Assembly: GCF_933775445.1 (NCBI RefSeq)
Contig: NC_065874.1
Location: 5,971,001-6,035,000 of the forward strand
Length of the DNA: 64,000 bases
Direction of reading: 5' to 3'
Origin: Argentina anserina
Lineage: Eukaryota > Streptophyta > Magnoliopsida > Rosales > Rosaceae
A program made the position numbers and the translations under genes. Position 1 is the first letter of the stretch. Each line of letters starts with the position of its first letter. The notes below the pieces were generated by a model. The model had not been told where the DNA came from and did not search any database. It saw only the letters and a program-made list of their open reading frames with translations. This document shows, in pieces, positions 24,780-36,574 of the stretch.

Positions 24780-25800
24780 GGGTTGTTGAGCTGATGTAAT
24801 TGATTGAGCAGAGGGTTGAGAAAGGACATAGTGGGGGAGCATTATATACATATGATTAGAATTGATTCTTTTGCAGATTGGGAACAATAAGTGAGTGTGT
24901 GAGAAGATAGAGAAATTGATAGTTCATTCTTTTGCAGAATCACTATGGTCCTGTGCTCAATATGTTTGTGAAGTGTATCATTTCCTTTTAGTTTGGGAAT
25001 TTCCACCCTGCTGACTTTGAGAGTGAAATATATTATTGGTTTATTCATTTTGGAGACATAAATTTAAATTTACTTATTACCACTTGATTTGCTCAACAGG
25101 AGTTGATCTGAGTGCAACTCAGGATACCCTTTTATATTAAGAACCCAGTATAAGTGACAATGTCCTAACCCCTGCATTTGTTTCACAGCAACTGTGCTCT
25201 ATGAACAGGAAGGCAGAAATAGGAAACAGGAAAGTGCAGCTGGACATAAAAACCATGCCACACAGACACAAATTAGAATTTCCCAACAGACCAGTTCAAT
25301 TATATCACATACAAATGTGATATTTGCCATCAATATTTTCTCAATATTCATTACAGATCTGCCTTGTTTGGTATTAATCATTGCTCTAGAGTTACTCCTT
25401 GCTTTACTACCTGTTACTGAGTTATATGACTGCATTTTGCAAATCGAACATAGAAGTAGCACTATTATTCAAAGTCCATCAAAAGCACTCTTTTGTAGAC
25501 TAAAGCCCAAAGAACATAAGAGGCAAGGAGAGAGACAGGTTCAGCATTCCGATATGTTAAAACTACATCGGCAACCCTTCGCAAAATAAAAAAGAAACTT
25601 CTACGTACGAAAAACAATGGAAATTCCCTCAACCAACAATTCAACAAGACTAAATAAGAAAAAGAAAAAACATTTCACAAACTGTCATACATGTGAACGA
25701 AACAAGGCCAACCCATCATAGAAGAGCTACATAAAATGAAGTTATTCAATATATGATATTATCAAACATCTACCAAGCAGGCCTTGTCATTATCAAAACA
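24780..25800. other. Patellin 3' flank / intergenic
   Basis: AT-rich sequence; first 250 bases are probably the Patellin 3'UTR. Open frames at 25194-25650 show no domain and I do not call a gene. Confidence 0.45.
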
Positions 25801-25805
25801 AAAAC

Positions 25806-26570
25806 TCATTCATTAGCAACAGTTTCCAAAGATATGCTCAATTCCATCAGGGTCTGAATTGCAGAGAATGCCACACCTCTAATATCAGTAAATTGGTTAT
25901 TTGAGCAGCTCAATTCCAGGTGCTCTAAGCTACGCATTTTGACTAAAAGCTGGATGCCAGTATCGGTGATTTCAAAGCAACGGTAAATGATCAATTTCTT
26001 GAGGGTTTGTGAGGTAGTCCCATTTGCCAAGAATCTCAATCCCACATCAGTAACCTCATCACAACTCTTTAACTCTAATGTGCTAACGGAAGATGACCCA
26101 ATTGCTCTAAATGCATGGTCAGAGACTAGCTCATTTTCAATCAAATGCAAAGACTTCAAACTATGTGCGGATTGAAAAAGCGCATCAACTCCACCATTCC
26201 CATCGCCCTATCCCCTTCAAACAAAACCCTGGACAATTTAGAACATCCATTTGCCAAAGCTCTTAGACCTATCGCCCCCCAAATGACCATCACCTTTGAG
26301 ATGTGTAGTTCCATAAAACCGCACCATGAAGGTCTTAAGTTTGGGACATGCTTGGGCTATGATTTCAAGTCGGGTGTCCGTCGGTAGATAATAGTCATAA
26401 TACCATGATTGCTTATTTTGCCTCTTTCTTAGTTTTGTAAGCTCCCCTATTCTAAGATCGACTAATTTTGGGAATTTAGTGAGTGGAACCTGGGAGATCA
26501 TGGGTCTGCTAACCTTAATCAGACCTGGCCCGTCGGTTGTGTCAAGTGTGCGGTACAAGGTCAAAAAATT
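25806..26570 (-). pseudogene. Leucine-rich-repeat (F-box/LRR-like) gene remnant
   Basis: Minus-strand translation gives cysteine-containing LRRs of the F-box/LRR type: LTKFPKLVDLRIGELTKL and RLEIIAQACPKLKTFMV (26238-26500), GLRALANGCSKLSRVLFEG (about 26165-26275, other frame), then STLELKSCDEVTDVGLRFLA, LKKLIIYRCFEITDTGIQLL and SLEHLELSCSNNQ (25806-26159). Reading it through needs a frameshift near 26240 and passes a stop near 26162. No F-box or start was found upstream, where sequence turns into GTTAC-rich low-complexity DNA. It is therefore a 5'-truncated relic; a very short LRR fragment could still be made from 25806-26159. Confidence 0.6.
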
Positions 26571-27235
26571 TAGAAGGTTAAAAAAAATGTGTATCACTAT
26601 GTAACAACTAGTTGTGTTGGTTTGAGTCTTGGATGGCGACCAGTTACATGAGTAGTTAACAAATAATTGAGTACTTACATCGCCAGTTACACAACATTGT
26701 GATGTACTTAGGTTGGTGAGGTACAATTTGGGGCGTTACATATACTCTGGAAATAATCAGACACATGACCAATAACTTTGTAGTTACAAAACTAGTTACA
26801 TAAGTAGTGGTTAGTGACTTGAGAAGTTAGTAGTTACTTGACTAGTTGGGTGATTACATTAATTAACTTCAATTTCACTCATAAACTAGCCAATACTTGA
26901 AGTAACATTACAAGAACTTAACAACATATACTTGTAACAATTGGGTAACAGTTAAAATCTCAAAATCTCTATACTTTAAGTACTATGTTCCAGGGAAATC
27001 ACTACGAAATGGTTGCCTTGGGCATATTGGCCGACATTTCCTCCACTCTTTTGTATCCCTCAACATCGCACCTACTGTATGTGTAATTTCTACATATTTA
27101 CCAAATAGTTACTTAATACAAACACAGTTGTGAACATAGCTACAAAGACAGTTACAAGTTACAACACAGTTTTTTGTGTTATCATAGTTACACAGATAGT
27201 TACAAATTGGCTATATTAATTGTTGCTCCGTATCA
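26571..27235. repeat. Region with dispersed GTTAC motifs
   Basis: The pentamer GTTAC or its complement recurs many times (for example 26643, 26689, 26782, 26797, 26834, 27108, 27152, 27161, 27188, 27201), often as AGTTACA. There is no regular period, so this is simple diverged repeat DNA rather than a tandem satellite. It separates the LRR remnant from any promoter. Confidence 0.4.
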
Positions 27236-27506
27236 AATCTCTTGAAACAAGAAAGATATTTAACGATCCATAGATGGAGTTCTCAGGAACCATCTCGAGC
27301 TTTTGTTTGAGATGATTGATGTCGATAGTCGTGAGCTTGTGTGAAAAGTTTGGAATTGGTAGTTAAGATAGATTTGAAGGCGGAGGCGCAAGGCATTATG
27401 CTTCAGTAGAACCATAGGCTTACCATAGCTAGGGTTGGGCGACTGCAGAGGATCTATCTTCTCCTTCAAGAAGTTGGGTTGCAGCTGCATCGACTTCATC
27501 GTATTC

Positions 27507-27509
<3 letters not shown>

Positions 27510-27581
<72 letters not shown>
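27510..27581. repeat. (AG)n microsatellite, about 35 units
   Basis: Uninterrupted AG dinucleotide run of about 70 bases followed by further GA-rich sequence to 27660. Open frames through it are Glu-Arg or Leu-Ser homopolymers and are not genes. Such (CT)n tracts often sit in plant 5'UTRs on the other strand, but no gene start was found here. Confidence 0.95.
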
Positions 27582-27584
<3 letters not shown>

Positions 27585-27799
27585 GAGGGTGGTGTTCAAT
27601 GGATGGGGTGGAGAGAGAGAATATGGAATTTTGAGAGATGGAGAGAGTTCAAAGTAAGTCCAGGTGCCCAATATAACTTTAATATTGACGACGACGACGA
27701 GGGGTGGTTGTACTTCTCCACCATGAGGAATCCTGGTCAGTGACGGCGGAGTTGGTGGTGGGGTGAGAAAGGGGGAGATGATTGGGTTTAGTAGAGTAC

Positions 27800-29960
27800 T
27801 TTGTTAATTGAATATATGTGATATGAAATAGCTACTATAGTAGCACGCATGTAATTTTTTTTTATCTTTTGAGGGTAGTAATTTAGCATGACCCTTAACT
27901 ATCATCAAGCTAGACTTAGTGCCCTGATTATAATTTAGGATATTCGAATGCCATGTGTTATCAATCCCCCTAAATTTTAATGAGGACATATATATGTATA
28001 ATATAACATATTAATTATTTGGCGAGCTTTTACAGGCCGGGCTTATGCATGTTTTTGGTGGACTGAGCTGAGTTTCAAACCTTTAAACTAAGCTCAGCTC
28101 TCTACTCACGGAAGCGAACTTTCTCGCAGGCCGAACCGGGTAAAAGTTCATCGGTCTTGTGGGCCTTCATCAGCCCATCGGATCCATAGGCTAAATAATG
28201 AGGCCTAGATGACATGGTGACCTTATCAAAACAAATTTACAATCATTTAAACCAACACTCCACCGGAGGTTACCTATAAAATCTTTAAACTTGATAAGTG
28301 AACAACGTTACCTAATTAAGTCATCATTTTGGGGAGGCAAACAAACTGCGTAATCCAATTAAGGTAGCAATCAACTAATAATTTAGACAAAGACCTGGAT
28401 AAATCATATGTATTCGAGTTTTTGAAGAAACGTATAACTCATTTGAGGTGAACCGTACCTCTTGTCTCACTAATTTTTTTTTTCTTTTCTTTATACTCAG
28501 TCAAAAACTCAATCAAATTGCAGTTCAAAGCTGTATAATGTAGACTACAATAGGAACACTTTGGAAGAGAAAGTGAAAATCGATTGCAACTGAGGATATA
28601 CCCTAGCCTTCACATTGAAAAACCAGTATAGTTGACAACAGTTCAAACCCCCTACATTTTGTTCGACGACAACTACGATTTCACTTCTTGAAAGATAGTC
28701 AATAGATAGGATGTTTGTTTCCAATTAAATTACTTCATTCCGTCTCGGGAAGCCGCGTCTCTAAGGCTCTCAGTTCTCCCAGCTAAGAGTAGACGACGAG
28801 AATGGACGACGAGAATGGCACTTGTGCCCAGAAGTCATTAAAAGACCGTTCGCCAACTATCCATTGTTAGTCTACAATTTTATATGGCAACTTCACCACG
28901 CGGATAAACGTGCGCGCGTACCAGATATTCTCAACAAAACAAAAAAAGAATCTAAGGCGCAACTGTAAATTTTCATAGTTTGTAGTAAATATACATCATT
29001 TGCATAATTAAAAACGTCGCCGAAGTCCCATCAATATAAAGATGGCCGGAGGAAAAGGATGCTCTGGGCAGTCTGGTGTGTACGTGCTCGTTATTGTTGG
29101 CTTCACTTTTCTACAGTCATAGCCAAAAAATCTAGGGTTTATATGTCTTTGACCACAGACACGTACATACATGATACAGATACTTACGGAAATCAAAGAA
29201 ATTAAAAGGAGTTCTAATTGTGGATTATGTCTGTTACTTGTAAACAAAACAAATCCAGAATCCTTTGGTGTTATCCTTCTAGACATGCATGCATGGTATG
29301 ATTCCAAATGTCAAATTGATCGACTAAACCAAGTTTTTCAGCACTGACTAATTCGATTCGTTGCATGTCTTAGACAATTTTAATCAGACTTTTCCTTGTA
29401 CAAATATTCAACAAGAGAAGAGGGTCAAAATTATATGAGAGACTGCTGCAGATAAGTTGCATGCACGTAAAAACTCAATTTTGGCCACAGACATTAGTAG
29501 CCATATATACCTTTGAAATTACTGCAAAGATCAGATCAAGTTGGAGAAAGAGATTATTGATGTACCCCTACGTTCATATTAGCATATATGATAGAGCTAG
29601 TTGAGGTCCATTTTGTCCAGCACCCTAAGTAAACATGGCTTAAGCTCTTATGTATGATATTTGCATACTTATTCGATCTCATTAGTGATGGAACCATAGA
29701 CTTATGTCAGTGTGGGCAAAAAAATCGTCTTAATAATTTGCGTGAAGCACAATTTTTACTATACTATCCTTAAAATAGGTATGTTGAAATTTTTCATCAA
29801 AAGTGGTACAAATGGATGCAAAGCCGGATGCTTGAGGTTCTTAAAAAGTCAGAAAACGGAATATGAATTAAAGGACTCACGACAATTATAGTGGTGAGAA
29901 CAATGAGTAAGCATGACTACTGAATCCATATATTATCACTTGATCTAGTGTGTATATATA
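27800..29960. other. Intergenic, no gene recognised
   Basis: AT-rich sequence with short frames only. Nothing with a domain, RNA-gene shape or clear terminal repeat was found on either strand. Confidence 0.45.
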
Positions 29961-29971
29961 TATATATATAT

Positions 29972-30382
29972 ACAGCCCGTCTTGGCTGCGGAGGTCCGCA
30001 CCAAGATTTTGGTGCGGATTTCCTTCTTTTTACCACTTTTTGATCAAATTTTCTCATCTCCACCGTCTAGTATCTAGATAATATTGTGTAGATCATCTCT
30101 GAAAAATTTCAGCCAATTTGGTAAACGTTAAAGCCTTCAAAATTGCGTTTTTATGTTAAAAATATGAACGGTAACGGTTCGATAGAATTCGGTCCGTCAA
30201 TTTGTTATTCGATTTTGAGGGTCTTAACAATTACCAAATTGGCTGAAAAATTGCAGAGATGATCTACACAATATTATCTAGATACTAGACGGTGGAGATG
30301 AGAAAATTCGATCAAAAAGTGGTAAAAAGATGGAAATCCGCACCAAAATCATTAGTGCGGACTTCCGCATTTGAGAAAATCT
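29972..30382. mobile_element. Fold-back MITE with about 150-bp inverted arms in TA repeats
   Basis: Left arm (from 29972) and the complement of the right arm (to 30382) match closely over about 150 bases: both carry TCCGCAC, GATTTTGGTGCGGATTTCC, a TTTTTACCACTTTTTGATC block, CCACCGTCTAGTATCTAGAT and CAGCCAATTTGGTAA. Each arm starts with its own small hairpin (GGTCCGCACC...GGTGCGGA). The centre (30140-30225) is single-copy. The element is bordered on both sides by (TA)n, so the exact target duplication cannot be read. No open frame is present. A single-strand copy would fold into a near-complete hairpin. Confidence 0.8.
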
Positions 30383-30385
30383 GAT

Positions 30386-31140
30386 ATATATATATATATA
30401 TATATACTTTATTAGTGTTTAGTGCAAACTGTGTTCATTTAATTACTCTAATATATGTCTAAGGCTCTCCTTATCTATTAAACTATGATTACAAATTAAT
30501 AATAAAATACCATCTAATTGTCAATTGTCAAAAGATAAGTGGTGGCAACTCCCCCGCTTGGCCCCTTTTCCGCCTTTGGATCTCATATATATACAGTATA
30601 AACGTGCGTTATGTTGATACATAATCAACCTTTTCTTGATTTGATGCTATTTTGTCAACTTCTAGAAATTACGGCTCATTGCATGCTTCAGATTAGTCTT
30701 ACGTGTAATATATGTATACGTCTGTTCGCAGTACGTCTTGCAGATAGATATCCATCTAGCTCCAGCAGTAACTCATTCTTTAGTCATCGATTGCTTTCAG
30801 ATCCGATCCGAGGGTAGTACTAATGTACTATATACATATATAGAATACGTACCTATTAGTATTATATATAATGATTGGTTGAATTAGCTGGCACCATGAG
30901 ATGGTATCATTGGTATGTATCTATAATAAAATAGATTATGCTAATTCGATATATGAAAGGAACAGTTAAATGTCTGGGCCTCACATTGCAGGGATTATAT
31001 ATAATTAACTATGAAATGGGAATGTTGTTCTATACTTCTACAGTATACAACTATATATACAACTGACGTGATACATATACTTAATTATCTGCCTAAATCT
31101 TTGATTTTAAAATATCGGAGGAAAGTATCAACGAGCTATA
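30386..31140. other. Intergenic, no gene recognised
   Basis: TATA-rich sequence with no supported gene; short frames at 30611 and 31011 lack domains. Confidence 0.4.
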
Positions 31141-31148
31141 GTATACAG

Positions 31149-31892
31149 CAATGTTCTAAAAACGGTCTAGGCGACCGCCTAGGCGCTAGGAGGTCACCCA
31201 CCGCCACGTTTTTTGTCTCGGCGGCCATCTGTGGCGTTTTGTGAATTAGGCGGTCCTAAGCGGCCGCCTATGCGGTCCTTGGCAGTTCTACGCGGTCTTA
31301 GGCGGCCACCTAGGTGGTCCTAGGTGGTTCTAAGCGGTTTTAGGCAACCTTATTCAGTCATAGGCGGCCCTATTCAGTCCTAGGCGGTCTAGGCAGCCAT
31401 ATTCAGTCATATGCGGTCTAATTGGCTCTATTTAGTCCTAGGCGGTCAACCATCATTTGACATTTAAAAAAAAAACTAAATGAGGCCGCAACTCTCACTA
31501 TTTGTCTATTTTATGAAAACTAAATTTCATCAACAGAATAAGAGGAAATAAATATGAATAATAAGTTTGAGTCCGATAATGAATGAGTTAGGAAATAATT
31601 TAGAGAGAAATAAATTGAGATTTAGTATTATTGTATTATTTTCATTATTTATTTTTTCTTCAAATATTTTTATGGACTTTCTACTTAAGTTATGTGAATT
31701 TAGACTATTTTAAGTATTTTTAAAATTAATATTAAACATCATTATATTTTTTAAATCATTAAAATAGTTTAAATATATGTATAAAAATAAAAAAAAATTA
31801 ATAATTCAAAACCGCCTAGACGCCGCCTAACCATCTAGACGCTAGGAGGTGGTTGTCCGTCCGTATACCGCCTAACGCTTTTTAGAACCTTG
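31149..31892. mobile_element. Non-autonomous hAT-like element with GGCGGTC-rich ends
   Basis: The ends are inverted: CAATGTTCTAAAAACG at 31149 and the complement of the right end CAAGGTTCTAAAAAGCG (31876-31892). Flanking octamers GTATACAG (31141-31148) and ATATACAA (31893-31900) match at 6 of 8 bases, fitting an aged 8-bp target duplication of the hAT superfamily. The left 300 bases contain about 20 copies of a short AGGCGGTCCT / TAGGCGGCC motif, a subterminal repeat array of the kind hAT transposases bind. The centre is AT-rich and non-coding. Confidence 0.72.
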
Positions 31893-32407
31893 ATATACAA
31901 CGACTAATATATACTTCCAACTAAGTACGTGGATTGACTCTGACAGGCTGTATAAAGAGACTTTCCGGCCTGCTATCAATTAATGATTTTGAATATATGG
32001 TTAAACGTACTCCAAATCGATCATTCATCATCTTGGCGCATATAGACTTCAATTTAATCACATGCACTATTAGAGCTAGGGTTAGGTTTAGATATTATGC
32101 ATTATTAGTCCAAAACAGGCAGCCAAAATCATGAAAAGGTTCAGGGAGGTTAGTAATGCAATTCATATATAGGACATTCAGAAAATTAGTTGTGTTAGTT
32201 TTTCTTTTTGGTGAATATAATATGTACGTGTCAACACTGTACCGAGAGAGAGCCTTCTTTGCTAGAATGGCGATAAATTATATCTGGGAATACTTGCTAG
32301 CTGTGTAATTTTATGGTCGAATACCCACAACTGACGATTCCATGATTGCTATGTAGTAATAAAAGTGTAAAAACACCCTTTCTGTTGTTACTTGTTAGTA
32401 TATGACA

Positions 32408-32441
<34 letters not shown>

Positions 32442-33867
32442 CTAACGTTTGATTCTTGTCCCGTGATGTCCCTTCATGCCAGGTTGCCAACTTAGTTTTC
32501 TGGCACCTCGATCTAGCTAGAGACGATGAATGAACATTTAATTATTTAATTACTCTGATCTCTTTGTCAATTATAATTTTGTATGACCCTTGTAATTACT
32601 GTGTGCTCTTTTGAGCCAACTGTACGTGCATGTCCAATTAAGCGCCATGGCTACATAATTGCTTGGCATTCCCAGCTATAGTAAACATTATAATCATGCA
32701 AATAAGCATGTACTGTATAAGGTCCATGCATGACCAAACTACAGATCGATCAATATTACAATTACTAAATAACATCAGTAAAATGTTGCAATTAGGTATA
32801 CACACCGAAGATCGGTGATTATTTAGGGCATATTAAGATAATATTTGAGTTAACTCAGAGCCAATATTAAAGTCCCACTATATTAATTGAGCGTCTAGCT
32901 AGGCATGGCAATGGGACAAGGTGAGATGGCTCACAATAGTGACAACACCATCCTCATTAATCCGTGATCATTCTCCACGCCTTAGTCCCACTCCAATTCC
33001 CAGGAAAATTATCTGGGATTTCCCGCCAGCTAATCCTCTACTCCCAATTTTCTATTTATTTACCTATACTTCACTAATTATTTGACATATGTCATCCACG
33101 TCATCTAAACTTGACAGCAACCTAACTCTGTTATGAGCAACAAAAATTCTTTTTATTTACAAACTATTAATATATATATATATATATAAAAAGAGTGATA
33201 AGAAAGTCTGGGTCGATCCCCAGATCAAATTGAAGGCCTTCTGTATGAGATCAAAAGAAAAGGTGCTTATGTTGATTTCATTCTTCAGGTTCATCATCTT
33301 TGTTCCCTCTAGTAATACTTCTCCTCAGACCTAAGGCAATTCTTGGAGTTCTGATTTATAGAGGTGTTCTTAGCAGAGTTCTTCCTCACAAATTCAGGTA
33401 ATCCATGCATATCAAAATAAGATCAAAGAGAATACTTTGACCAAGATTTTCCTCTCTCATTATAATAACAACGACGAGTATAGAAACAGAAACCTACCAC
33501 ATGAATGACTCGGGATCATCCAATATCTCAATCCAAATTTTCGTCAGTGACTCTGGATACATCTCTCACCATGAAATTCAAAGAAACCCATTAATTATGA
33601 TTTGGTTCTTTTAGGAATATGTCGAAGTCAATCAGAATTGATCGCGGTTTCTCGCTACCAACTAGATTGACCAGTCGGCCTTTAGGATATGATTTGATCT
33701 GGGTTTCTGTTCTTCTTAAGCGTAGAAAGTTAAAACAATTTTGTTGATAAACAATCAATATTTTCAATATATTCATCCAACTCCATTAAGTTGTTGTTAA
33801 GTTTATATGACATTGACAGACGGGTGCCAAAAAACTAATGGGTTACAGAGAAGGGAATAGAGAATTG
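31893..33867. other. Intergenic, no gene recognised
   Basis: Contains an (AT)n run at about 32411-32440 and another at 33169-33187. No gene, RNA gene or terminal-repeat element was supported. Confidence 0.4.
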
Positions 33868-33875
33868 GTTATAGA

Positions 33876-34486
33876 CTACGTAGCACGGACACGAGTGTCC
33901 GTATTAGATACGATTTGATACGTAGACACGGCGTATATAATTTTTTATTAGACACGGATACGTGATGGACACGTTAATTAAATATTATTTTTAATATATA
34001 TATATATATATATATTTATTAAAAAAATTATTTTATAAATTTGAAAGTATTTATAATTTTAGATGTATATATATGTCAAAGTGTGCATTAAAATGATGAA
34101 AACATAACTTGTTAGAATAACTAAGGACTTGATAAGTACCTTGGATAACCAATATTCGAATCTCACCACAAGTATTCTTATTTTTATTATGAGTTTTTCT
34201 CTTTATATATATTAAAGTGTGCATAAATATAATAAAAACTGAATCTGTTTGAATAGTTGAGGAGTTGTTGAGTGTCTTGGATGACCAAGGTTCGATTCTC
34301 ACCATAAGCACTTTCACTTTTATTATGAGTTGGTGCGTGTCTGCGTGTCCAATTTGAATACTCGCATGTCTGGGCCGTATCCAAAATCAGTTCGCGTGTC
34401 CAACCGTATCCACGCGTGTCCGAACGTGTGCGTGTCCGTGTCAGACACGCAATACGGTACCATGAGCACGTGTTCGTGCTACTTAG
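33876..34486. mobile_element. Non-autonomous DNA transposon, exact 8-bp target duplication
   Basis: Perfect duplication GTTATAGA flanks the element (33868-33875 and 34487-34494). The ends are inverted: CTACGTAGCACGGACACG at the left, CTAAGTAGCACGAACACG as complement of the right. Subterminal sequence is full of CGTGTCCG / CGGACACG repeats. The 611-bp element has no transposase. Its interior holds a diverged tandem duplication (about 34073-34197 and 34208-34330) sharing AAAGTGTGCAT, GTTCGAATCTCACCA-like and TTTTATTATGAGTT blocks. An 8-bp duplication points to hAT; a 9-bp reading (GGTTATAGA) would suit Mutator. Confidence 0.8.
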
Positions 34487-34494
34487 GTTATAGA

Positions 34495-34960
34495 TGATTA
34501 GCTGCCCCCATCCTATATCATTCGAGGTTATCTAGGGTTAAAGTACGTACGTGTGTATAGTTAGCGTATGTATATAATAATGTGTTTATCGATCACTTAG
34601 TTCGTTAGTAATTCTATTGCATACCGGTGAAAATGTTCTTTAATTAATTTGTACCTCGAAGTTTAAGTCAAATGACAAATAAAAATTCGTACGTAAAGAA
34701 TGAAATTGTTAAATATATAACTATTGTACCCTGCTTTGAATTTTCAGCAAGTCAACACCAATGGGAGGCATGTTCATTTCATATTAAATTCATTCTTCAG
34801 ACCTTTTTTTTTGTTTGAAAACTTCTTCAGACTTTTTTTGAATTAACAATGTTGTCTAAGTCAAACGCGTATGCCCTATAAATTCCCACCCATACACACA
34901 TCAAAATACACAAATCAATCATAACATCTCCATAGAGGCATAATATCAAAAGAGCCGGAA
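34495..34960 (+). promoter_or_regulatory. Upstream region of the BBE-like gene
   Basis: A clear TATA box (TATAAAT, 34877-34883) lies 78 bases before the start codon. W-box cores (TTGAC on the minus strand) lie near 34677, 34752 and 34860, the binding site class of WRKY factors. A small T-run insertion flanked by TTCTTCAGAC copies is at 34793-34832. Motifs this short are only suggestive. Confidence 0.5.
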
Positions 34961-36574
34961 ATGGCAATTCGAAGGCTTTCGCAGCTTGTCTTACTCCTTC
35001 CTATTCTCTTAGTTCTCTCCGTTTCTGCTGGTACAGTCTCAGCTTCATCATCAACTCCTGAAGACTTTGTTTCATGTCTTCTAAGCCATGCTCTCCCTTC
35101 TCACCCAATCGGTCCAGCAATTTACACTCCCAACAATGCTTCTTACTCTTCCGTTTTGGAATCCTACATCCGAAACCTTCGTTTCAATGAATCATATACC
35201 CGAAAACCCTACCTTATCATCACCGCATTGCACGTATCGCATGTGCAACAAGCCATCCTTTGTGCTCAAAAACACAACTTACAAATGAAAATTAGAAGCG
35301 GAGGCCACGATTACGAGGGTGTGTCGTATGTGGCTGAAGTTCCATTCTTCATTCTTGACCTGTTCAATCTCCGGACCATCGACGTAGACATCACAAGCGA
35401 GACTGCCTGGGTGCAGGCCGGTGCCACTCTCGGTGAAGTTTACTACAGAATATACGAGAAAAGCAAAGTGCATGGATTTCCAGCCGGAGTTTGCCCCACA
35501 GTCGGAGTTGGAGGACACTTTAGCGGCGGTGGATATGGTAACATGATGAGAAAGTACGGGTTATCAGTTGACAACATCGTCGATGCACAAATAATCGATG
35601 TGCATGGAAGACTTCTTGATCGAAAATCGATGGGAGAAGACCTGTTTTGGGCCATCAACGGAGGCGGTGGAGCCAGCTTTGGAGTTGTGATCGCGTACAA
35701 GATAAATCTTGTACCCGTCCCGGAGACTGTTACTGTTTTCAGGGTAATAAGAACCTTGGAACAAAACGCAACCGACATTGTGTACCGGTGGCAATATGTC
35801 GCACATAAGCTTGACAATGACTTGTTCATCAGGCTCACCATGGATGTTGTCAATGCAACTGGCTCTCAAATTGGAGAAAAGACTCTGAGAGCTACATTCA
35901 ACGCCTTGTTTCTGGGAGACTCAGCGAGACTACTCTCTGTGATGAACAAGAGTTTCCCTGAGCTGGGTTTGACGCAATCCGATTGCCAAGAAATGAGTTG
36001 GGTTGAATCCACGCTTTTCTGGACAAGCTTCCCGAACGGGAAAGCTCCTGAGGCTTTGCTTTCTAGAGTTCCTCAAGTACTTACCCATTTGAAGAGGAAA
36101 TCGGACTACGTCAAGCAGCCAATTCCGAAAGCTGGTTTGAAATGGATTTTTCAGAAAATGATCGAGTTGCAGACACCCATGCTGACTTTTAATCCTTACG
36201 GCGGAAGAATGGCTGAGATTGCAGCAACTGCAAAGCCCTTTCCACATAGAGCTGGGAATCTCTGGAAGATTCAGTATGCAACTAACTGGGACGCCTCTGG
36301 GTCCGAGGCTGCAGAGAAATATATCGATTTGACGAGGAAGTTGTTTGAGTACATGACTCCTTTCGTTTCCAAGAACCCGAGGGAAGCCTTCTTCAACTAT
36401 AAAGATCTTGACATTGGGATCAACCATAATGACAAGGGAAGCTATTTTGAGGGAAGAGTTTTCGGGGTCAAGTATTTCAAGGAAAATTTCGATAAATTGG
36501 TGCTTATTAAGACCAAGGTTGATCCAGGCAACTTCTTTAGAAATGAACAAAGTATCCCTACTCTTCCGTACTAG
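34961..36574 (+). CDS. BBE-like FAD-linked oxidase (berberine bridge enzyme family)
   Basis: Secreted flavoprotein oxidase or dehydrogenase; Arabidopsis relatives oxidise monolignols or oligosaccharides. Single exon, 537 aa, normal family length. Signal peptide at 1 to about 28 (hydrophobic LVLLLPILLVLSVSAG). Cys39 and Cys101 fit the conserved N-terminal disulfide. Both covalent flavin anchors are present: His116 (RSGGHDYEG) and Cys178 (GVCPTVGVGG). The FAD-binding stretch GGHFSGGGYGNMMRKYG follows. The C-terminal BBE domain has FFNYKDLDIG and ends YFKENFDKLVLIKTKVDPGNFFRNEQSIPTLP. Several NxS/T glycosylation sites fit an apoplast protein. Arabidopsis has a BBE-like cluster at At1g30700-30760 next to PATL4 (from memory), so this single copy is probably the syntenic one. 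Exact substrate cannot be told. Confidence 0.95.
   Translation: MAIRRLSQLVLLLPILLVLSVSAGTVSASSSTPEDFVSCLLSHALPSHPIGPAIYTPNNASYSSVLESYIRNLRFNESYTRKPYLIITALHVSHVQQAILCAQKHNLQMKIRSGGHDYEGVSYVAEVPFFILDLFNLRTIDVDITSETAWVQAGATLGEVYYRIYEKSKVHGFPAGVCPTVGVGGHFSGGGYGNMMRKYGLSVDNIVDAQIIDVHGRLLDRKSMGEDLFWAINGGGGASFGVVIAYKINLVPVPETVTVFRVIRTLEQNATDIVYRWQYVAHKLDNDLFIRLTMDVVNATGSQIGEKTLRATFNALFLGDSARLLSVMNKSFPELGLTQSDCQEMSWVESTLFWTSFPNGKAPEALLSRVPQVLTHLKRKSDYVKQPIPKAGLKWIFQKMIELQTPMLTFNPYGGRMAEIAATAKPFPHRAGNLWKIQYATNWDASGSEAAEKYIDLTRKLFEYMTPFVSKNPREAFFNYKDLDIGINHNDKGSYFEGRVFGVKYFKENFDKLVLIKTKVDPGNFFRNEQSIPTLPY

Noticed and set aside
27435..27743. Glu-Arg repeat protein on the plus strand and Leu-Ser repeat protein on the minus strand
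   Set aside because: Both are translations of the (AG)n microsatellite.
35930..36550. 206-codon minus-strand open frame
   Set aside because: Shadow of the BBE-like coding exon; no start context or domain.
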